Positions 6,938 to 11,559 of a DNA stretch of 11,559 nucleotides are shown piece by piece. The notes under the pieces were generated by a model. The model ran no database searches. It saw only the letters and a list, made by a program, of their open reading frames with translations, and was not told the origin of the DNA. This DNA is from Chitinophaga pinensis (GTDB taxonomy: Bacteria; Bacteroidota; Bacteroidia; Flavobacteriales_D; Crocinitomicaceae). The stretch is from contig CAMATR010000024.1 of NCBI GenBank assembly GCA_945861175.1, positions 1-11,559 of the forward strand, read 5' to 3'. Both the position numbers and the translations under genes were made by a program. Position 1 is the stretch's first letter. Every line of letters begins with the position of its first letter.

Positions 6938-7975
6938 TTATTTATTTGGGCGTTTCCTTTTTGAAAGATCCATAGGAAAATACACATGCCCCAAAATTAA
7001 AGGATTGAAAACGAAATACTGACATTTTACCATCTGCCCATTTGGCAATTGACACCAAAATTTATTCATATCGATATTCACAATGTCCCCGAAATCATTC
7101 ACTTGATGGTCATCGGATTTAATGCGATACATTTTCAGTTTTGTGGTTTTATTTGATGTTTCTGTTAGTGAAAGTGTCGCGAATGGTGAAGCACGCTGCA
7201 TACTATCAATTTGTTTTTTAGACAATTCAAAGTTTGCGAGATCAAAATGGATTTTTTTGTAAGCATTTAAATAACGATAAATCATTGCTGTGTCAAGATT
7301 TTGAAGTTTTCTTGCTTGTTGGTAAACATTAAGTTTATTGCCTTCTTGCGCGACTGTAAAGCTTAATGTAGGATCATCGTAATGTTTTACTACAACTTTT
7401 TTAATTTTTTCTCGAGGAATAGCAAAAATGCGTGTGCACATCCATTTTCTTCGGTCAGCAAAAAACCGTGGTTCGATTATGCCATTTAAACCTTTAATTT
7501 TCATCATAACAGGCTTTGCACTCTTTCCGTATTGATCTGAATCAAGTAGCATTGTTTGTCCGTAATGATCTTGCGCCGCTGGACCAATGTACCATGTTTT
7601 TGTCCAATCGCCATCTTGAAAGATTTCTACTTTTATATGCTGAGAAGCCATTAGGTTTGTTAACTGTTTCTGAGAATTTTCTTTTAAGTAGCCTTTAAAT
7701 TCAATATTTTTAAATGCATCAAGGATAAAGTGAACGTTTTCTTGAGTCACGCAAGACCCATCACTCTCTGTCCATTCATTTCCATTTTTAATTATTTCAA
7801 TTTGATTATTGAAAGCATCTGTGATGATGAATTTGTCGATAGAGGTTGTGTCGTCAATGCTGAAATCAATTAACTCGGAATCTGATTTCCCTTTAGTTTT
7901 TATTAAAGTTGAGGCATACCAGCCTAAAAATGCAATAATAAGGGAGGAGGAAATAAGAATAATCAGTTTTTTCAT
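6938..7975 (-). CDS. DUF4340-like membrane-anchored protein in the gldFG operon
   Basis: The 345-residue product has one hydrophobic segment at residues 3-23 after M-K-K, with no lipobox cysteine, so it looks like a signal-anchor protein with the bulk outside the cytoplasm. The remainder is soluble and resembles DUF4340, a domain often found next to ABC-transporter auxiliary (GldG-type) proteins; features include repeated beta-strand-like segments such as K-F-I-I-T-D and W-Y-I-G-P, and R-F-F-A-D-R-R-K-W in mid-protein. The ATG follows the gldG stop codon with no base between them (TAA-ATG), strong evidence of one transcript and coupled translation. It is most likely an accessory subunit of the GldFG transporter. 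The DUF4340 label is from memory of the family's look and context, and the biochemical role is unknown. Confidence 0.72.
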   Translation of the reverse strand: MKKLIILISSSLIIAFLGWYASTLIKTKGKSDSELIDFSIDDTTSIDKFIITDAFNNQIEIIKNGNEWTESDGSCVTQENVHFILDAFKNIEFKGYLKENSQKQLTNLMASQHIKVEIFQDGDWTKTWYIGPAAQDHYGQTMLLDSDQYGKSAKPVMMKIKGLNGIIEPRFFADRRKWMCTRIFAIPREKIKKVVVKHYDDPTLSFTVAQEGNKLNVYQQARKLQNLDTAMIYRYLNAYKKIHFDLANFELSKKQIDSMQRASPFATLSLTETSNKTTKLKMYRIKSDDHQVNDFGDIVNIDMNKFWCQLPNGQMVKCQYFVFNPLILGHVYFPMDLSKRKRPNK

Positions 7976-9793
7976 TTAGCGGTTCTTTGCATAACGGTTT
8001 TTTCGAAGATAGCCCATAATGAATGCGAAAAGTAATACTATAATTATGGGAAATAATAGATTGACTAATTTGTAAAACTTAGCATCTTGTTTAATTTTTT
8101 CTTTGTCAATAGCATGTATGTCGATTTGCCTGCTCCGAATATCAAGTACTGAATTTTCCCCCATCATATAATCAACAAGGTTTTGGAAAAATTCTTGATT
8201 TCCAAAATATATTGGAATCCCGAGTTGTGCTAATTCAGGATCCATTCTCAAGTCATTGAATTCAGTTGGACGATACATGAATCCATTTCCATTTCTTGCA
8301 GGCATAGAATCGTAGCTGTTTGAGATGAAACGACCATTTCCAATCAAGAAAACTTTTCCTTCTTTACTGCTTTTCTCTTTGTATTTCGCAATCGGATTAT
8401 TAGCAAATTCATCTACAATTCTATTTTTGAAATGGGACTCAAAATAGCCCTCAGCAACTCCAGCGAGGCAACGTTTATTTATCTCGTCATTTGGGTTTCC
8501 AATGAGCTCTGGGTTTTTACCATAATTGAGCGGCATTGCAAGATTAACAAGGGGAGCAAGTCCAGTAGCATTGGAGTTTGTGGACGATGTTAAAACTGGT
8601 GACAAGGTGTTTTTACTGCTTCCTACGAACTGGATTTCATTTGCATATTTCAATGAAACTGGTTCTAGATTTCTCGAGATAGGATGACTTGTTGGGGAAG
8701 CCATAACATGGAAGAACCAAGGGATTAAAGATTGTTTCGAAAAGGGTACAGCTTTGGGTGCACAATTAACATCAACAATGTAATTATCATTGATTTTTAG
8801 TCCGTAATCAAACAGCATCCTTTCCAACCCAGTTTGTATGCGAATTGTGTGCGTCATTCCTTTTGTATTCAAAGAATCTTCGCTAAGGTAGAGCGCATCA
8901 AGAAAACACATTAATCGACCGCCTCTCATAACAAACTGGTCGATAATATATAGCTCTTTATCTGAGAAGGGTTTTGTTGGACGTGAAATAACTAACCCAT
9001 CCACATTGTCTAATGCAGCTAATGAATCATTCAAAGTAATATCTGCTATTGCAAAATAAGGAGCAATTAGAGATCTTGCTCTTTGCGTTTGCGAATAGTT
9101 GAGCTCACCGTGGCCTTGTAAGAAAGCGATACGCGGTTTATTTTTTTCAATAGCTCTTCTTAAAGAGCTTATTAGGATATACTCAAGGTTATTTATCGAA
9201 TTATTTATGATGTCAGTTATAGCATCCAGATTATAAGGCTTTTTAACTGTTGATCCTGGAAGAAATTGAACCGTTTGAACTGTTGAACCTCCATAGTCTA
9301 TTTCTGCTCCTGGCCAAATCATTATTTTACTTTGTTCTCCATCGTTCATATACACTAGTTCCATTGGAAGAATTCCCTTCTCTTCTGCGTATATAGTTCT
9401 GAATAACTCTTGTTGTTCGGCCTCAGTACCGGCATTAGGGTCAATAAACTGATATTCAATTCGATCGCCCGCATATTGCTTGAATTCTTTTAGTTTGTCT
9501 TCGAGTGTGTTGCGAAAATGTTTCAGTTCAGCAGGAAGATTGCCTTCAAGATAAATCTTTATGTTTAAGCGGTTTTCAAAATTGGATTTATTCTCAAGAA
9601 ATGCAATTGTACCTTTAGAAAGCGAGTAGCGACTATCTTCAGTAATATCGACCCGACGGTAAAGCAAAGATGCAATCACATTAACTAAGATGATTCCTGC
9701 GATGAAGACACCCAAAAATGTCCAGTTAAAAAATCCCTTTGAAATTTTCTTATCAGCCATGTTTTCTTTTTGCTTTATCTGCTTTTCAAACAT
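7976..9793 (-). CDS. gldG: Gliding-motility ABC transporter auxiliary protein GldG
   Basis: The 605-residue protein has one N-terminal membrane helix (about 25-45), a large soluble region, and a C-terminal helix (about 576-595) followed by basic residues. Directly after the first helix is V-D-I-T-E-D-S-R-Y-S-L-S (48-59), the hallmark of the GldG / ABC-transporter auxiliary family, and residues 227-230 read G-H-G-E, also typical. In Flavobacterium, GldA, GldF and GldG form an ABC transporter required for gliding; related proteins occur in non-gliding Bacteroidetes. The start at 9793 lies three bases after the gldF stop; a second ATG at residue 12 (M-A-D-K-K) is an alternative start that fits the family N-terminus about as well. 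The gene for GldA is not in the window. Confidence 0.93.
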   Translation of the reverse strand: MFEKQIKQKENMADKKISKGFFNWTFLGVFIAGIILVNVIASLLYRRVDITEDSRYSLSKGTIAFLENKSNFENRLNIKIYLEGNLPAELKHFRNTLEDKLKEFKQYAGDRIEYQFIDPNAGTEAEQQELFRTIYAEEKGILPMELVYMNDGEQSKIMIWPGAEIDYGGSTVQTVQFLPGSTVKKPYNLDAITDIINNSINNLEYILISSLRRAIEKNKPRIAFLQGHGELNYSQTQRARSLIAPYFAIADITLNDSLAALDNVDGLVISRPTKPFSDKELYIIDQFVMRGGRLMCFLDALYLSEDSLNTKGMTHTIRIQTGLERMLFDYGLKINDNYIVDVNCAPKAVPFSKQSLIPWFFHVMASPTSHPISRNLEPVSLKYANEIQFVGSSKNTLSPVLTSSTNSNATGLAPLVNLAMPLNYGKNPELIGNPNDEINKRCLAGVAEGYFESHFKNRIVDEFANNPIAKYKEKSSKEGKVFLIGNGRFISNSYDSMPARNGNGFMYRPTEFNDLRMDPELAQLGIPIYFGNQEFFQNLVDYMMGENSVLDIRSRQIDIHAIDKEKIKQDAKFYKLVNLLFPIIIVLLFAFIMGYLRKNRYAKNR

Positions 9794-9796
9794 GTT

Positions 9797-10528
9797 TTAC
9801 TTTTTTAAGGTTTTAATGACTGTCAATGCTGCAAAAATGAACAGACTGATGATCGAAATGAAATAGATAATATCGCTAGTGTCAATAACTCCACGTTTGA
9901 TTGCATCATAGTGAAAGGATAGACTAATATATTGAACGATGAAATCAAATTTACCCATCAAATTAAATGACCCAAGTAATTTAAGACCATCATAAAAAAA
10001 CCAGCAAAGGAACATTGATAAGATAAATGCTACAATTTGACTGCTAGTTAAAGATGACGCGAAAATTCCAATTGCAACAAATACAGCACCCATCAAAACC
10101 AATCCTATGTATGAAGTGAGTGTTGCCCCGCTGTCTATTACTCCGATAGGGCTACCCAAGTTATACATTGAGATGTAATAAATTATAGTTGGGATCAGAG
10201 CGATTACCAAAAGTGTAACTCCTGCGAAGTATTTCGCTAACAGTATTTTTAAATCCGATATTGGTCGGGTAAACAGTAATTCTATAGTTCCGGTTCTTCT
10301 TTCTTCAGCAATTGAGCGCATCGTAATCGCAGGGATTAGAATAAGAAAAATAATAGGAGATAAGTTGAAAAATGGAATCAAATCAGCCTCAGTACCTTCC
10401 AATAAGTTGCTGCTATATGAAATGATCCAGTGAAAAAGTCCAGATGAAATAAGGTAAATCAGAATGAAGATGTATCCTATAATTGAACTAAGGAAACTTT
10501 TAATTTCCTTAAAATACAATGCTCTCAT
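9797..10528 (-). CDS. gldF: Gliding-motility ABC transporter permease GldF
   Basis: The 243-residue ABC-2 type permease has about six membrane helices (roughly 14-36, 53-71, 98-120, 138-159, 163-185 and 219-238). Residues 74-91 hold A-E-E-R-R-T-G-T-I-E-L-L, the strongly conserved cytoplasmic coupling segment of this permease family, and length matches GldF (about 240). It forms the membrane part of the GldA-GldF-GldG transporter. It is the first gene of gldF-gldG-DUF4340. Upstream on the minus strand is a weak promoter candidate, TTG (plus 10575-10577) with a 16-base spacer and TAATTTTA (plus 10551-10558), and the leader before the ATG is rich in CAAA-type repeats without a Shine-Dalgarno sequence. 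Confidence 0.94.
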   Translation of the reverse strand: MRALYFKEIKSFLSSIIGYIFILIYLISSGLFHWIISYSSNLLEGTEADLIPFFNLSPIIFLILIPAITMRSIAEERRTGTIELLFTRPISDLKILLAKYFAGVTLLVIALIPTIIYYISMYNLGSPIGVIDSGATLTSYIGLVLMGAVFVAIGIFASSLTSSQIVAFILSMFLCWFFYDGLKLLGSFNLMGKFDFIVQYISLSFHYDAIKRGVIDTSDIIYFISIISLFIFAALTVIKTLKK

Positions 10529-10658
10529 TAATACGGTTGTTTGTTGTTTGTAAAATTAAGATTTCTTCCTGAATCAAGTGATCGACTTTTCGAATCAAAA
10601 ATGAAAGTTTATAAATATCAAAAGTTAATAACCCAAATAATTAAACTTATTAAAACGT

Positions 10659-10686
10659 AAAAGTCCCGCCATGAGGCAGGACTTTT
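10659..10686 (-). terminator. Terminator downstream of the cold-shock gene
   Basis: AAAAGTCCCGCC (10659-10670), loop ATGA and GGCAGGACTTTT (10675-10686) form a 12-position stem with a single C-A mismatch. It starts 24 bases past the csp stop, and on the minus strand the stem ends in TTTT, with another TTTT four bases on. The A and T arms make it symmetrical, but only the minus-strand gene ends here. It separates csp from gldF. Confidence 0.8.
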
Positions 10687-10710
10687 AAGAATTAATTGAG
10701 AAATATATCG

Positions 10711-10902
10711 TTATGCTAACTTCACATCAACTGCATTCAATCCTTTTCTTCCTTCTTCGATGTTGAATTCAACTTCATCGTGTTCTTTAACCTTATCAAC
10801 TAAACCAGATACGTGAACGAAGTACTCTTTTTTAGACTCTTCATCAATAATGAATCCGAATCCTTTCGTTTCATTAAAGAATTTAACAACTCCTTTACTC
10901 AT
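10711..10902 (-). CDS. Cold-shock domain protein (CspA family)
   Basis: The 63-residue protein is a single cold-shock domain (OB fold) that binds single-stranded RNA or DNA. RNP1 is K-G-F-G-F-I (13-18) and RNP2 is Y-F-V-H-V-S (27-32), where many homologues have F-V-H-F/H; the start M-S-K-G-V-V-K-F-F-N is typical. Such proteins act as RNA chaperones, and many are not actually cold-induced. The gene has its own -7 box upstream and a terminator downstream, so it looks monocistronic. The predicted leader is under 25 bases, unlike the long cold-sensing leader of E. coli cspA. Which paralogue it is cannot be told from one gene. Confidence 0.95.
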   Translation of the reverse strand: MSKGVVKFFNETKGFGFIIDEESKKEYFVHVSGLVDKVKEHDEVEFNIEEGRKGLNAVDVKLA

Positions 10903-10925
10903 TTTTATTGTATTATAAATTTTGT

Positions 10926-10933
10926 CAAATTTA
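10926..10933 (-). promoter_or_regulatory. Candidate -7 box of the cold-shock gene promoter
   Basis: The minus strand reads TAAATTTG, an exact match to TAnnTTTG, 23 bases before the csp ATG. A convincing -33 TTTG is not visible at the usual spacing. Confidence 0.5.
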
Positions 10934-10988
10934 AGATTAATATCTGAATTGACACTAAAAATTCTTATTTTTTAATTTAGGACTCTAA

Positions 10989-11291
10989 TTATTTTTCAAA
11001 TCCGTTGAAGTGTTCTATTACACTCCAAGCCTCAGGCTTTGCATCGAACCAAGGTTTTATTCGCGACCATACTGTCCCAAAGAGTTCCGAAGTCCGATAG
11101 GAATTTAAGGCATTTTCATTATCCCAATGGCTATATGTCATAACAATATTAGGGTTTTGAATGTCGTGCAGTAACTTCATTCCTTGGCATCCGGGGAAAG
11201 TATTAATACTAGATTTTATCGTTTCAAAAAAATCTAAAAATTCGATAGTTCGTTCTTTTTCAAATTGAAGTTTAACAATACGAATGATCAT
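10989..11291 (-). CDS. Antibiotic biosynthesis monooxygenase (ABM)-fold protein
   Basis: The 100-residue protein fits the ABM ferredoxin-like fold: an opening strand M-I-I-R-I-V-K-L-Q-F, helix with F-L-D-F-F-E-T-I-K, F-P-G-C-Q-G-M-K-L-L (32-41), and Y-S-H-W-D-N-E-N-A-L-N-S-Y (53-65), whose W and following helix are typical of the family. ABM proteins are small dimers; some oxidise quinols or degrade haem, but many have no known substrate, so the name should not be taken as a proven activity. The ATG overlaps the TGA of the upstream SAM-dependent enzyme (ATGA), so the two are probably translated together. A role beside SAM hydrolysis is not obvious. Confidence 0.82.
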   Translation of the reverse strand: MIIRIVKLQFEKERTIEFLDFFETIKSSINTFPGCQGMKLLHDIQNPNIVMTYSHWDNENALNSYRTSELFGTVWSRIKPWFDAKPEAWSVIEHFNGFEK

Positions 11292-11559
11292 TTGAATAAA
11301 GATTCAATGGTAGAATGGGATCCTCTTGGAGTGAATTCAATGCGGATAACATCACCTAAGCGTATTCCAAAGAGTTTTTCGGCACCGCCTGTTCCTCCAT
11401 TTGCACCTCTATTTATAGCAATCTCCAGAAATTCATTACTATTAAAAATAGCCACTTTTTCACCGGGGGGTACTGAATTGTACGTGGAGCTGATTTCGTC
11501 AATATGGTAGTCTTTGTTGCGATAGTAAATTGTAAAAGGAGTTTCTTTTCCAAATCTCT
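11288..11559 (-). CDS. SAM hydroxide adenosyltransferase (DUF62 family), C-terminal fragment (cut by the right edge)
   Basis: Reading the minus strand from the right edge gives 89 codons ending in TGA at 11288-11290. The translation includes P-F-T-I-Y-Y, S-S-T-Y-N-S-V-P-P-G-E-K-V-A-I-F-N-S and F-L-E-I-A-I-N-R-G, which match the C-terminal domain of the SAM_adeno_trans (formerly DUF62) family: the S-x-x-Y-x-x-V-x-x-G-E segment, then F-N-S-x-x-x-L/F-E-I-A-x-N-x-G. Characterised members split S-adenosylmethionine into adenosine and methionine with hydroxide, and are related to the fluorinase and chlorinase enzymes. The catalytic N-terminal domain is outside the window, so activity cannot be checked. 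The glycine-rich stretch G-A-N-G-G-T-G-G-A is followed by L-F-G-I-R-L-G-D-V-I-R-I-E-F. It overlaps the ABM gene by four bases (ATGA). Confidence 0.85.
   Translation of the reverse strand, partial: RFGKETPFTIYYRNKDYHIDEISSTYNSVPPGEKVAIFNSNEFLEIAINRGANGGTGGAEKLFGIRLGDVIRIEFTPRGSHSTIESLFK

Noticed and set aside
4321..7698. Short frames opposite comEC (4321-4569), dnaN (6613-6843) and the DUF4340 gene (7516-7698)
   Set aside because: Antisense shadows of intact genes; no family resemblance and no promoter of their own.
11265..11510. 81-residue plus-strand frame at the right end
   Set aside because: The minus strand here encodes the conserved C-terminus of a SAM hydroxide adenosyltransferase, which explains the open frame.
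1..11559. tRNA or rRNA genes, CRISPR arrays, insertion sequences, toxin-antitoxin or defence genes
   Set aside because: No cloverleaf, rRNA core sequence, regularly spaced repeat, transposase or phage-like gene was seen; coding density is high and the genes are core or operon-like throughout.

Overview
The window is low-GC chromosomal DNA from a member of the Bacteroidetes (Bacteroidota), probably a Flavobacteriales-like lineage. Three things point there: a gldF-gldG pair (gliding-motility ABC transporter genes largely confined to this phylum), promoters of the Bacteroidetes type (-33 TTTG and -7 TAnnTTTG, best seen ahead of kup), and the order SAM-hydroxide adenosyltransferase / gldF / gldG / dnaN, which I recall from flavobacterial genomes. 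The sequence alone does not support a call below phylum or order. All gene assignments come from reading motifs and lengths; no search was run.

Layout. Positions 1-190 (minus) hold the first 63 codons of a Kup potassium transporter with a near-consensus promoter. Positions 250-3549 (minus) are the classic translation operon thrS-infC-rpmI-rplT, read from 3549 down to a strong terminator at 250-273. A divergent intergenic region (3550-3670) separates it from comEC (plus), a DNA-uptake channel gene whose product has no metallo-beta-lactamase domain. comEC converges on dnaN (minus), and the two share a bidirectional terminator. Upstream of dnaN are gldF-gldG and a third, abutting gene for a DUF4340-like membrane-anchored protein, which together look like one operon. 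Further right are a monocistronic cold-shock protein gene with its own promoter and terminator, then an ABM-fold protein whose start overlaps the stop of a SAM hydroxide adenosyltransferase that runs off the right edge.

How the genes work together. thrS, infC, rpmI and rplT supply threonyl-tRNA, initiation factor 3 and two large-subunit ribosomal proteins. GldF and GldG are the membrane permease and auxiliary subunit of an ABC transporter whose ATPase (GldA) is not in this window; the DUF4340-like protein may be an accessory subunit. dnaN encodes the replication clamp and stands apart from dnaA. There are no RNA genes, CRISPR arrays, insertion sequences or prophage genes that I can support, and no gene-free stretch longer than about 200 bases.

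I see no convincing new multi-gene system: this is mainly conserved core genome. The best leads are regulatory (a terminator-like hairpin between rpmI and rplT, and an infC with an ATG start) and the three-gene gldFG-DUF4340 unit.
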